Shown one piece after another: positions 8,675 through 19,849 of a stretch of 64,000 bases of DNA. The number at the start of each line of letters is the position of its first letter. Position 1 is the first letter of the stretch. A model generated the notes under the pieces. The model did no database searches. It had not been told where the DNA came from and saw nothing but the letters and a program-made list of their open reading frames with translations. The stretch is from NCBI RefSeq assembly GCF_035987325.1, contig NZ_CP108488.1, forward strand, positions 5,270,001 to 5,334,000, in the 5' to 3' direction. The DNA comes from Streptomyces sp. NBC_01244. Its GTDB lineage: Bacteria > Actinomycetota > Actinomycetes > Streptomycetales > Streptomycetaceae. The position numbers and the translations under genes were made by a program.

Positions 8675-11094
8675 GTTGGGTTGAGTACGAGCCGCAGCAG
8701 GTCGAGGCTATTGCAGCTCGGCTGGACCTCCGTGACGCCAACCGGCGAGCGCTCCACAAGGTTACGGAACACCTTGCGGAGGGTGATGGGCGTGAGTTCA
8801 TTTGCGACCTTGCTACCGGCGTCGGCAAGACATACCTTGCCGCAGGAGTCCTTGAGTATGTTGCCGAAGCGGGCGTACGCAACGTCGTCATGATTGTGCC
8901 GCTGGATGTCATCTACGAGAAGACTATCCAGAACTTCACTCCTGGTAGCCGGAAGTACATCGAGGGCACAACTTGGGAGCCCGTGGTCGTCACGGCTGAG
9001 AACTTCAAGCAGCACGTGGACGATATGAATGACCCCACCAAGCTCAAGCTCTTCATCTTCAAGGTGCAGACCCTTCTCAAGCCGAGCGAGGACATGCGCC
9101 GGAAGATTCACGACGAGAACGAGAGCATGGGCGAAGCGCTCTATGCACACCTACAGGGGCTTGACGACCTCGTGGTACTGGCCGATGAGCACCACGTTTA
9201 TTCCGGTGACGCCGAGAAGTACGGGACTACTATTCGTGAGCTGAATGCTCGCGCAATCGTCGGACTGACAGCGACTCCTAACAGGGCCGATGTGAAGTCG
9301 GGAAAGGTGGTCTTCCGCTACACGCTTGCGGAAGCCATCGCAGACGGGCTCGTGAAGATCCCCGTCGTGGTTTACCGCGAAGACGGAACTAAAGACACTC
9401 GCTCACAGCTTGCTGACGCCTGCCACCTACGGGATGTGAAAGAGTCTGCATGGCGGGCCTACGCGCAGTCAATTGGAAAGGTGACAGTTGTACCCGTCCT
9501 CTTCGTGGTGTGCGAGGAGATCAAGAAGGCCGAGCGGGTAGCTGAAACGCTCCGTTCCGAGTTCCTGACCGAACCCGATCAGGTCTTGCTCATCACTGGT
9601 GGATCGAGTGATAAGGCACTGCGAGCGCTCAAGGCAGTGGAAGACCCCACTTCGCCTGTCCGTGCCGTGGTGAGCGTGGACAAGCTCAAGGAAGGGTGGG
9701 ACGTTCGGAACATCGGTGTCATCGTGAGCTTCCGCCCTCTACTGTCTGCCACTCTCACAGAGCAGGTTCTCGGCCGCGGACTGCGCCTGCCTTTCGGCGA
9801 GCGCACCAGTATTGAGGCCATTGATACCGTGGACATCGTCGCCCACGAGTCCTACCGACAGTTGCTCGCGAGCAAGCGGGCGCTCCTTGAGCAGGTACTT
9901 GAGGAACGCGCCACTGCTGCTACCGAGTTGAGCACTACGCCGACCGTCGAGAAGTCGGGCGAGGATCCTGCCAGACCGCTTGTTCCCGTGGCAACTCAGC
10001 CGGGTCTGACCTTCGTCTTCGACAACACCCATGGCGGCGAGGTAATCGATCCCTCCGTACTCCTCATGGTTCAGGAGTACGCCACTACGGTGGAGCGGCA
10101 GGAAATGGGCGCTGCCGCCACTGTTCAGTTCGTATCGCCGGTCAACGGGGCTCCTCGCATCAACTTCCCGCGCCTGGAGCGGCAAGCCATCCCCACGAAG
10201 TTCTCGCTGCGCTTGGTCACGGAGCAGCAGGCTCGAGACCTAGGACGCAAGTACCTCTCCGACGAGTCGGTCTATTTGAAGCGTGTTGCGCTCGACGCTG
10301 AACGCGGTATCGGTGGCGAGGTGGTCGTCGGTGAGCGCTTCCTGGAGGAGGAAAAGGCCTACATTGAGACGCTGTCCTGGTCCACAGTGAAGAAACAGCT
10401 TGAGGACAGGGTTCTTGGACTTAGCGTAGTTAACTCCACACTCCCCGAGTTTCAAGCCGCAGGTGACGTCATCGGCTGGTTTCTCGACGGGGCAGGGGTG
10501 ACTGGCGACGAACGTGCACAGTGGAGCGTGAAACGCACGGCCCTCGCCACGCGTGCCATTGAGACGACGATAATCAAGGCATATGAACTTCGCGCGACCA
10601 CGCCCACGTGGGAATTCAACGTAATGGAGGTACCAGTTTTTCCGCCCTCGCGTCCGATGCCTTCTCCGATCCTGAGTAAGTGGGTGGACTTCGCAAAGGG
10701 TGTCTGGTATGGAGAGTGGCAGAAGAACATCGAGAACGTCTCGAGCTTCGACGCCCGCACTACGGAGTTTGCGTTGGCACGGATGCTCGACTCCTCTTCG
10801 CAGATCAAGTGGTGGTTGCGCATCTACACCAACAGCCCGACGTGGATCGAGTGGGAAGGTGGACGCTACTTCGCCGACTTCATTGCCATCGACACCGATG
10901 GGGTTCACTGGGTCATTGAGGGTAAGGCCGATGATGACGCGAACGACGCGAAGGTGGTGGCCAAGCGCAAAGCCGCCGAAGAATGGGTAGAGAAGGTCAA
11001 CGACGCGGGTGCATACGGCCAGTGGCGCTACCTCTTCGCCACGGAATCCGCCATAAAGACAGCCAACGGGCGCTGGCTGGATCTAATCAAGTAG
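8671..11094 (+). CDS. Type III restriction enzyme, helicase-nuclease subunit (Res)
   Basis: An 807-residue superfamily 2 helicase with a C-terminal nuclease. Walker A is LATGVGKTY near residue 49, motif II is the variant ADEHH near 171, motif III is LTATP, and motif VI is LGRGLRLPFG near 370. The C-terminus carries a PD-(D/E)XK pattern, DFIAIDTDGVHWVIEGKA, near residue 745. With the coupled upstream Mod it makes a complete Type III system that cleaves unmethylated DNA after ATP-driven communication between sites. All catalytic motifs are present, so it looks functional. Lower GC suggests recent acquisition. Confidence 0.9.
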   Translation: MSWVEYEPQQVEAIAARLDLRDANRRALHKVTEHLAEGDGREFICDLATGVGKTYLAAGVLEYVAEAGVRNVVMIVPLDVIYEKTIQNFTPGSRKYIEGTTWEPVVVTAENFKQHVDDMNDPTKLKLFIFKVQTLLKPSEDMRRKIHDENESMGEALYAHLQGLDDLVVLADEHHVYSGDAEKYGTTIRELNARAIVGLTATPNRADVKSGKVVFRYTLAEAIADGLVKIPVVVYREDGTKDTRSQLADACHLRDVKESAWRAYAQSIGKVTVVPVLFVVCEEIKKAERVAETLRSEFLTEPDQVLLITGGSSDKALRALKAVEDPTSPVRAVVSVDKLKEGWDVRNIGVIVSFRPLLSATLTEQVLGRGLRLPFGERTSIEAIDTVDIVAHESYRQLLASKRALLEQVLEERATAATELSTTPTVEKSGEDPARPLVPVATQPGLTFVFDNTHGGEVIDPSVLLMVQEYATTVERQEMGAAATVQFVSPVNGAPRINFPRLERQAIPTKFSLRLVTEQQARDLGRKYLSDESVYLKRVALDAERGIGGEVVVGERFLEEEKAYIETLSWSTVKKQLEDRVLGLSVVNSTLPEFQAAGDVIGWFLDGAGVTGDERAQWSVKRTALATRAIETTIIKAYELRATTPTWEFNVMEVPVFPPSRPMPSPILSKWVDFAKGVWYGEWQKNIENVSSFDARTTEFALARMLDSSSQIKWWLRIYTNSPTWIEWEGGRYFADFIAIDTDGVHWVIEGKADDDANDAKVVAKRKAAEEWVEKVNDAGAYGQWRYLFATESAIKTANGRWLDLIK

Positions 11095-11183
11095 CTGATA
11101 GCTTCGCGAGGCGCATCGGCATGATCACCGGTGCCATGTGATGGAAAACCGATCACGCCAGATTCGGTGTAGGTGGTGATGCC

Positions 11184-11460
11184 CTAAACCAGGAGAAAGG
11201 GACACGGGCCGCCGTCATCGTCCCCGTCGGTGAAGTCCTCTCGCATCAGCTCGGGGGCGGCGTAGAGGGAGACGGATCTCTCGATCTCGCCAGCATGCAT
11301 GTCAGCGTGGAGGTCGGAGATCAGGCCCGCGCGGTCGCGGGCTCGGTCCCAGTCGGAGCGGGAAGAGAGGATCGTGACGCTGGCCGGCTGGCCCCGTACG
11401 TGCGGGTGACCAGCAGGTTGTCGTCGTAGCGGAACAAGGACGTGTAAAGCGTGGTGTCGT
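11184..11460 (-). pseudogene. Relic of a regulator-like protein C-terminus
   Basis: Two coherent reading-frame fragments lie on the minus strand. The upstream one reads TLYTSLFRYDDNLLVT, resembling the C-terminal effector-like part of some Streptomyces XRE-family proteins. The downstream one, shifted by one base, continues ASVTILSSRSDWDRARDR to a TAG stop at 11184. Neither has a start. The best reading is a truncated, frameshifted gene end. The remaining sequence from 11461 to 11607 holds nothing I can identify. Confidence 0.4.
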
Positions 11461-11607
11461 CCTCACCCCGCAGTCAGCCTCGGGTAGTAAGGGCCGGTAG
11501 TACGTTCGGGAAGCGCGAATCTTGGCGGCGAGGGTGCCGCCAAGACCTTACTCTCGGCCCCGGATGGCAACTGGTTGGCCCGCGGGGGCGTCGAAGCACC
11601 GGTGTGG

Positions 11608-12090
11608 TCAGACCCCTGTTTCCGGTGACTGCCCGTGTTCCAGGTAAGCGGTCAGGCCGTTCGTTCGGGCCTGGATGCCAGCGGTGATTCGGCGCGCGAG
11701 GCGGGGGATGGTGAGGTCTGGCACCTGTTCGGCGCCGTGGAAGCCGTAGCCGCGGAGCTCGTCCGCTTGCAGGGCGATCTGTTGGCGGTGGTCTGCGCTT
11801 AGGCGGCCGCCGTCGAAGAGGTAGAGGACCTTGTCTCCCTCTCCCGGGTTCGGCGCCCAGTCGACAACAAGGAGGCGTCCGATGTGGGGCTTGATGCCCA
11901 GCTCCTCGTGGACTTCGCGAACACAGGCTTGTCTGGGCGACTCGCCCCGGTCGACGTATCCGCCGGGAATGTCTCGGTAGTCCTTGTACGACGGCTCGAC
12001 GAGGAGGACTCGGTCAGCTTCGTCGAAGAAGAGGGCGCCGGCCGCCATGCGGGGGTGGGCCATCTTCGCTTCATGCTCGTTCTCGCTCAC
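11608..12090 (-). CDS. Nudix hydrolase
   Basis: A 160-residue Nudix enzyme with an intact Nudix box (GYVDRGE, then REVHEELGI) around residues 43-65, so it should hydrolyse a nucleoside-diphosphate-linked substrate. The GTG at 12090 begins the conserved part (SENEHEAKMAHPRM); an ATG at 12063 is possible. An open frame runs upstream to 12384 but lacks Nudix-like sequence and a start signal. It sits in the cargo between the RM system and the alaS cassette. Confidence 0.78.
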   Translation of the reverse strand: MSENEHEAKMAHPRMAAGALFFDEADRVLLVEPSYKDYRDIPGGYVDRGESPRQACVREVHEELGIKPHIGRLLVVDWAPNPGEGDKVLYLFDGGRLSADHRQQIALQADELRGYGFHGAEQVPDLTIPRLARRITAGIQARTNGLTAYLEHGQSPETGV

Positions 12091-12313
12091 GGATTGGACT
12101 CTAGCCACCTGCCACGATGCGGAGCCTGCGGGCCAGGTCGGCCACGGGAGGGGACGGCCGACATCTGGTGCCGCGTATCCACCGATGACCAGTTCTCGGC
12201 TCAGGTAGCGGTGGCGGACCTGTTCGGGGGCGACCTGCTGGGGTCCAGTGCGTTCGTCGGCGGACCGTACTGCAACACGATCTGACGCTCTGTGGGCCTG
12301 CGTAGACCTGGTG

Positions 12314-12610
12314 CTACTCGCGGTGCGCGGGGTGCCCGTCGGCGAGGAGACTGCCGTACGCCAGGCACAGCACGGGGAAGCCAAGCCTATCCAGGGTGAG
12401 GCGAGCCGTCTCCACGGTGGAGGGCCGGTGCCCGGTCGCCGCGTCGAGCAGGTCTGTGACGTAGTGCAGGCCGCCGCCGATGAGGGCGAACCACGCCTGG
12501 TTCTTGCTGAACGTCTCGCTGTGCGCGGGGACCAGGCGGGCCGCGGCCTGCTGGATCTGCTCGCGGGTGACTTCGTGCCGGGTGCCTCCGGACAGGAAGG
12601 TGGTGGTCAA
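12314..12610 (-). CDS. Small protein of unknown function
   Basis: A 98-residue protein with an HEVTREQIQQAAARLVPAH segment and a hydrophobic centre (WFALIGGGLHYVTDLL). I do not recognise the family. The TTG at 12610 is chosen because AGAGAGGA lies seven bases upstream; ATG 12634 has no ribosome site. It lies directly downstream of an alaS 3'-end relic in the same orientation, so it may once have followed an alaS gene. Confidence 0.5.
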   Translation of the reverse strand: MTTTFLSGGTRHEVTREQIQQAAARLVPAHSETFSKNQAWFALIGGGLHYVTDLLDAATGHRPSTVETARLTLDRLGFPVLCLAYGSLLADGHPAHRE

Positions 12611-12674
12611 GAGTCTGTCCTCTCTAGTCGGCATCGCGCCGGAGCGCATCGTGTGGGCCCACGCCATGGTGCCT

Positions 12675-12764
12675 TCACCACGCTGGGCAGAAGCGACGTG
12701 CTTCCTGGACCGCGACGCGGAGGGCCTCGTCGAGGGTGTCGACGAGGCGATCTCCGGCATTGGC
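12675..12764 (-). pseudogene. alaS 3'-end relic (29 codons)
   Basis: Starting directly after the TAA of the next gene, the minus strand reads ANAGDRLVDTLDEALRVAVQEA and then stops. This aligns with the last residues of the intact AlaRS in this element (ANAGGRRVEALDEALSMAVQEA), with matching DNA blocks such as GCCAATGCCGGAG. No start or upstream synthetase sequence remains. It is the scar of an earlier alaS copy, or of recombination that swapped alaS cassettes. Confidence 0.7.
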
Positions 12765-13970
12765 TTATGCGTTGTTGAGCAATACATGGGCCAGTTCTGA
12801 CCATGTCGGAACTGGCGTTGCGATCGGCCGTACGACTGTGAGCAACCGCCCGTCGAGGCACGCATCGAACCGGCCTTCTGTCCGAGTCAGGCGTTCCCTG
12901 AAGTTGACTGGAACGGGTGCACGTTCCGCCAATACTCCTAGGAAGACCTCGTGTCGAGCAGGCCCCAGCTGATCAGCAGGAACCCAGTTTCCCCGTACAG
13001 GTATGCCGGCCAGGACCGCATCTGCCGCAGGCTCCGGGGCTGACCTGAACAGACCGGTCGCCACCTCCTCCGCCTGTTCCTGAGGGGTTCCCATGTGCCT
13101 CGCTTCAGTCAGCCCACTGAACGTGCTGGCCATGAGGTCGATGTCCTCGGCGTCGGCGTCCAGAGCGCTGTCGTGCTCCCGCAGGTCGTTCGAGATCTCA
13201 GGCCTCCTCAAAAGGGGCCGCGACTGGAGAGGGAAGCGCCACTGTGTCGACTCGTCCTCCGCGATACCAGGGTCTTCGTGCAGGTTTCCATCCACCCACA
13301 CGTCAGTGAGGGCTATGTCCCATCGGTCGACTTCGGGAAGGAAAATGTCCACGGCCACGCCTGCGTGGCCGATCCAGACCCAGCTCATGAAGTAGTCGTG
13401 GCTGCTGTGATTCTGCGACCAGGCCGCGAGCTCGCGCAGTCTGTCCTTTTGAGGTGCGAGCGGCTTCTTCGGGAGGAGTTCTTGTGCGCCGCGGTGTCGC
13501 CCCCGGGCTTCACCGGCCACCAGTCCCGCAGGAAGGTGGAAGAGAAGGTCAGGACGGACGCCTTCGGCGTTATAGTGCCGGAGCAACTGCTTGGGGAGGG
13601 CGTCGAAGCTGTGCAGGGAATCGTTTCCGTCCTGCCATGCGAACAGCGCCTCCCCCGCGGCCGTCAGCATCCCGAGGCCGGAGCACTCGCTGACGAACCC
13701 ACGTATGTGGCGGGAGCTCGCGGCGAAGGCATGATGATCGAGTTTGAGGGGACCTTGACCACCTGTTGTGTCGAGGTAGCTCAGCAGGAGACTGACCTCG
13801 AGCTGCTTGGTTCGGTAGTCGAGAGCCCTGCGTAGGTCGCATGCCATCGCGTTGACATGGACAAGCCGGGCCAAGTCGACCGGCAAGTGGCCCTGCCCAA
13901 GGACGTTTGCCACGACTTCGCTGCCGTTTTCGAGCCGGAACTTCCAGACCCTTGCTTGCACGGTATTCAT
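12765..13970 (-). CDS. Unrecognised protein, possible nuclease-like core
   Basis: A 401-residue protein without a clear family match. Near residue 140 it has RPDLLFHLPAGLVAGEARGR, which resembles the D...ExK core of PD-(D/E)XK nucleases but with arginine in place of the usual lysine, so catalysis is doubtful. Codon use is somewhat lower in GC than the chromosome. It is read divergently from the HAD gene at 14214, with 243 bp between, and its stop abuts the alaS relic. No function is assigned. Confidence 0.55.
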   Translation of the reverse strand: MNTVQARVWKFRLENGSEVVANVLGQGHLPVDLARLVHVNAMACDLRRALDYRTKQLEVSLLLSYLDTTGGQGPLKLDHHAFAASSRHIRGFVSECSGLGMLTAAGEALFAWQDGNDSLHSFDALPKQLLRHYNAEGVRPDLLFHLPAGLVAGEARGRHRGAQELLPKKPLAPQKDRLRELAAWSQNHSSHDYFMSWVWIGHAGVAVDIFLPEVDRWDIALTDVWVDGNLHEDPGIAEDESTQWRFPLQSRPLLRRPEISNDLREHDSALDADAEDIDLMASTFSGLTEARHMGTPQEQAEEVATGLFRSAPEPAADAVLAGIPVRGNWVPADQLGPARHEVFLGVLAERAPVPVNFRERLTRTEGRFDACLDGRLLTVVRPIATPVPTWSELAHVLLNNA

Positions 13971-14213
13971 TGCCGCATCCCCCTCTTCTGGCCGTGATCC
14001 ATTGTCGGCGACGGCATTACGCCCGCACCCGCCGAGCGAGGACCTGCTTCAGGTTGGCCCTAGCAACGCTGGTCCGACTTGGCAGCACGCTGGCAGGTCT
14101 CGGCGGATGGCCGCGCACCCGGATGAGTTGGATGCACAGCCCTCCCCTACCTCCGATGAGTTCGGTGCGCGGTAGCGTCCCTCTGAGGGCAATGACGGAA
14201 GGACGGTCACAGG

Positions 14214-14876
14214 ATGCCGCGCAGCACTGCCACCGCCAACGGGAGTGCCCCTCGTGGGCTGATCCTCGACTTTGCCGGAGTGCTCACAGCCAGCCCTCTC
14301 GTTGTCCACGGTGCGTGGTGCGTATCCGAAGGGCTGGCCCCGGAAGCGTGGCGCGACACCCTCAACGACCACCCGGAGGGCCGGCGTCTGTACGCGGCCT
14401 TGGAGGTCGGGGAGATAGGGCAGGCGGAGTGGAACGAGGGCACCGCGGCTCTGCTGGGTGCGCACGTGGACCCGGTGAATTTGATGGGCCGGGCGTGGGC
14501 CGGGGTCCCCGCGGCGCGCCGGATGGCTGCTCTTGCCCGTGCGGCACGGGCGGCCGGCCATCGGGTCGCCCTGCTGTCCAACAGCTTCGGCCTGGACCCG
14601 TTCAACCCGTACGAGCACGTCGGAATCTGGGACCTGTTTGATGTGCACGTCATCTCCGAGCTGGTCGGCATGGCCAAACCTGACCCGGAGATCTACCCGC
14701 TGACCCTGGACCGCATCGGCCTGCCCGCTGAGCGGTGCGTGTTCGTGGACGACCACGCGGCGAACCTTCCGCCGGCCGCAGAGCTCGGAATCACCACCGT
14801 CCACGCTGCCGATGAGGACGAGGCCGTTGCGGAGGTTGAGGCCCTTCTGGGAGTCAGCGCGGTTCTTGCCGGGTGA
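14214..14876 (+). CDS. HAD-superfamily hydrolase (subfamily IA)
   Basis: A 220-residue HAD protein. Motif I is LILDFAGVLT, with the nucleophile Asp present but the second Asp replaced, as in the DFGGVLT type. Motif II is ALLSNS near residue 120, motif III has the lysine of MAKPDPEIY near 158, and motif IV is VFVDDHAAN near 178. A phosphatase or dehalogenase-type reaction is likely; the substrate is unknown. GGAAGG precedes the ATG. Confidence 0.75.
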   Translation: MPRSTATANGSAPRGLILDFAGVLTASPLVVHGAWCVSEGLAPEAWRDTLNDHPEGRRLYAALEVGEIGQAEWNEGTAALLGAHVDPVNLMGRAWAGVPAARRMAALARAARAAGHRVALLSNSFGLDPFNPYEHVGIWDLFDVHVISELVGMAKPDPEIYPLTLDRIGLPAERCVFVDDHAANLPPAAELGITTVHAADEDEAVAEVEALLGVSAVLAG

Positions 14877-15135
14877 CCGCAACTTTCGGCTGATCAGAGA
14901 GGCGGCGCCCTCAGCCATCTCCATGAGTGCGGTGGTCGTGCGAGGCCCAAGGTGTCCACGGCAACGACACGAGCCGGAAGCATGAGGCGGCTCGCCGATT
15001 GGCGCCGTCCGTCTCGCTCGACGAGCGTCCCGGTGGCGGTTGGCGCAAGCTGAGGTTGGCAGGCGCCCGCCCCACGTGGCTGAAGCGCCCAGGTCAGAGC
15101 CGCTTCAGCGGATCGGTGGGTTGGAGGTCGTCGCC

Positions 15136-15678
15136 GTGACTGAACCCCTGAAGGCTGCGAAATGCGTGTCGTCCGGTGAAGCCGCGATTCGGCTCTTTGC
15201 TGACGAAGACTCGGTGCGCGAGCTGACCAGTCTGCTGCACCGGGCGTACGCCGATCACGCCGCCGCCGGACGGGTGTTTTTCGCCTCGTACCAGTCTCCG
15301 CAGGACACGGTTCACCGGCTGCGAAGGGGCGAGTGCTGGCTGGCGCTTCAGGGGAAGTCACTGGTGGGCACGGTCACCGTTGCGGCTCCGTACGTAGCCC
15401 CGGATGGGTACCCCGCGCCGACTGGCGCGGGGTCTTTCTGGCAGCTCGCGGTGGATCCGTCTCAGCGGGGTACTGGGCTGGGGCAGCGGCTTCTGTCGGT
15501 TGCTGAAGCGCGGGTCGCCGCTCGGGGTGCCGCGCAGGTCGTCATCGATACGTCGTCCCAGGCGACTGAGCTCGTCAGCTGGTACCGCCGGCGGGGCTAC
15601 GTGCCCGTGGGTACCTGGCGGTGGGATGTGACCAACTACGACAGCGTGGTGCTCATGAAGGACCTGGCGACGAGCTGA
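15136..15678 (+). CDS. GNAT family N-acetyltransferase
   Basis: A 180-residue GNAT enzyme. The acetyl-CoA-binding motif appears as LAVDPSQRGTGLGQRLL near residues 97-113, followed by a typical C-terminal YRRRGYVPVG. GTG 15136 has GGAGG eight bases upstream, so the longer open frame from 15040 is not used. It converges on alaS, 77 bp away. An amine acceptor is expected but unknown; a role in self-protection for the nearby alaS cassette is only a possibility. Confidence 0.75.
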   Translation: MTEPLKAAKCVSSGEAAIRLFADEDSVRELTSLLHRAYADHAAAGRVFFASYQSPQDTVHRLRRGECWLALQGKSLVGTVTVAAPYVAPDGYPAPTGAGSFWQLAVDPSQRGTGLGQRLLSVAEARVAARGAAQVVIDTSSQATELVSWYRRRGYVPVGTWRWDVTNYDSVVLMKDLATS

Positions 15679-15755
15679 TCGCGATGGCCGGGAGGCACCC
15701 GGCAGGCGGCGGCCCAGGCTGGGGCGTTCGCTTGCCAGGTGCTCCCGCACGGTGC

Positions 15756-18410
<2,655 letters not shown>

Positions 18411-18494
18411 GGCGTTAGGGCCCTCACGGAAGAGTCGTGGAGAGGTGGGGGTTGATCACACGCCGAGCCGGGCCGAGAACAGGGACTGAGGTTC

Positions 18495-18545
18495 TCAGTT
18501 CTCCAGCTCGACGCAGATAGCTCGCGCCCCCACGGTGTAGACCAT
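18495..18545 (-). CDS. Candidate 16-residue leader peptide ahead of alaS
   Basis: An ATG on the minus strand opens a short frame MVYTVGARAICVELEN with two Ala codons. AGGAG lies only two bases before the ATG and is buried in the 3' arm of the upstream inverted repeat. Just after the stop are overlapping hairpins (ACTGAG/CTCAGT and GAGAAC/GTTCTC, 18475-18503). The arrangement suggests attenuation, but the tight ribosome-site spacing makes translation uncertain. Confidence 0.3.
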   Translation of the reverse strand: MVYTVGARAICVELEN

Positions 18546-18637
18546 GACTCCTGATCCGATGCTCACAGGTGGTGCAGCCGACATGGACGGAACGGTCCGC
18601 TGTGACTACACCACCAAGCGTAGCGGATCAGGAGTCA
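18545..18637 (-). ncRNA. Long structured leader (29-bp interrupted stem) upstream of alaS
   Basis: A 14-bp perfect inverted repeat (18545-18558 with 18624-18637) encloses further nested stems: GGTGGTG/CACCACC, CAGC/GCTG and GGAC/GTCC with a 6-base loop. It starts 20 bases after the HAD stop and ends at the ATG of a short leader frame. No T-box signature was found. It could be an intercistronic regulator, an RNA-processing site, or an operator DNA palindrome bound by AlaRS itself (as known for E. coli AlaRS). Confidence 0.5.
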
Positions 18638-18656
18638 AGATCGCCGGGGAATCCGT

Positions 18657-19301
18657 TCAGTTGGGGACCCCGACCAGGCGGAGCAGTGCGGAGCTCAGGT
18701 CCGTTGGTTCGGAGAGGACGAGGTCGGCACCGGTTCGAGTGAGCGCGTGGGGCCCGGCGAACCCCCAGCCCGCGCCGACCGCTGTCACGCCTGCGGCTCG
18801 GGCGGCGTGTATGTCGGTATCCGTGTCTCCAACGAACACAGCGTTGCTGGGAGTCGCCCCGAGCCGGTCGAGGGCCAGGAGGAGGCCATCGGGCGCTGGC
18901 TTCGGCGTCGCGTCCTCGTAGCAGACGACGGTGTCCAGCAAGTCGATGACGTCGGGCGGCAGAAGCCAGTGCAAGCACCGGCGACTTCGCAGGGTGACGA
19001 CGCCGGTCGCGACGTCGGCAGCCCGCAGCTCGGTGAGGGTCTCGACTACGAACGGGAAGACCTTGGCGACGAGAGTGGCCGTGGCGCTGGCCGCGTCCCA
19101 GCCTTTCTCGTCGATCGATCTTTCCAGCCCGAGGTGCGCGAGCACCTGCTCTCGCGGGATGGTCTCGGCTCCGGGCGGGAGGTCGTCGACGGTGACGCGG
19201 CGGTCGAGTGCGGAGGTCGCGAAGCCTGCCAGGGTGGCGAGCTGGGCGGCCCGGCTGTCGACGAGGACACCGTCGAGGTCGAAGAGCACGGCTCGCTTCA
19301 T
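18657..19301 (-). CDS. HAD-superfamily phosphatase (phosphoglycolate-phosphatase type)
   Basis: A 214-residue HAD protein with canonical motifs: DLDGVLVDS at the N-terminus, GVVTLRS near residue 98, PKPAPDG near 132 and FVGDTDTDI near 155. It should dephosphorylate a small phosphorylated metabolite. Its ATG overlaps the upstream PRTase stop by four bases. It is the last coupled gene before the structured leader of alaS. Confidence 0.82.
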   Translation of the reverse strand: MKRAVLFDLDGVLVDSRAAQLATLAGFATSALDRRVTVDDLPPGAETIPREQVLAHLGLERSIDEKGWDAASATATLVAKVFPFVVETLTELRAADVATGVVTLRSRRCLHWLLPPDVIDLLDTVVCYEDATPKPAPDGLLLALDRLGATPSNAVFVGDTDTDIHAARAAGVTAVGAGWGFAGPHALTRTGADLVLSEPTDLSSALLRLVGVPN

Positions 19302-19849
19302 GAGGCGTCACCCGGCCGGGGCGCCGGCAGGTCGACCTCGGTAAGCAGAGAGCGGAGGGTGACACGGTGCTCGGCGAGCAGAACCCGGCCGCCGAGCGGG
19401 CGCTCCAGCACACACAAGGCGTCGGTGACCGGGGCTCCGGCGACCCTCAAGGTGTTCGTCATGGCGAGCAGCTGGCTGCCAGAGCGGACGACGTCGTCGA
19501 CGAGAACGGTGCGGCGGCCGTCGAGGGCGGCACCTTCGATCTGGCGGCGGGAGCCGTAGCCCTTGGGGCTCCGACGCAGGAACACGGCGGGCAGGCCGGT
19601 AGCAGCCGACAGGGCGACGACGAGCGGGACGCCGCCGAGCTCGATGCCGGCCAGCAACTGTGCGTCGTCGGGGACGAGGCCAGCCATGGCGGCGGCGGTG
19701 TCTCGCAGGAGGGCAGGGTCGGCGGCCAGCCGGTACTCGTCGAAGTAGGTGTCCAGCTGTTGCCCGTTGGCGAGGTTGAACGGGCCTTTGACGCAGGAGG
19801 CTTCGGCGAGCCGGGCGGTAAGGCCGGCCAGTGACGTGCTGGTGGTCAT
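19298..19849 (-). CDS. Orotate phosphoribosyltransferase-like protein
   Basis: A 183-residue PRTase. The PRPP-binding motif is VLVDDVVRSGSQL near residue 115; it follows a GIELGG segment and an FLRRSPKGYGS stretch similar to the OPRT flexible loop. It would join or remove a ribose 5-phosphate at a base or base-like substrate. GGAGGAG lies just before ATG 19849. Both ends overlap neighbours by four bases (LOG upstream, HAD downstream), so the proteins are probably made together. The chromosome should carry the housekeeping pyrE. Confidence 0.8.
   Translation of the reverse strand: MTTSTSLAGLTARLAEASCVKGPFNLANGQQLDTYFDEYRLAADPALLRDTAAAMAGLVPDDAQLLAGIELGGVPLVVALSAATGLPAVFLRRSPKGYGSRRQIEGAALDGRRTVLVDDVVRSGSQLLAMTNTLRVAGAPVTDALCVLERPLGGRVLLAEHRVTLRSLLTEVDLPAPRPGDAS

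Noticed and set aside
18411..18656. T-box riboswitch upstream of alaS
   Set aside because: The conserved T-box AGGGUGGNACCGCG antiterminator sequence is not present.
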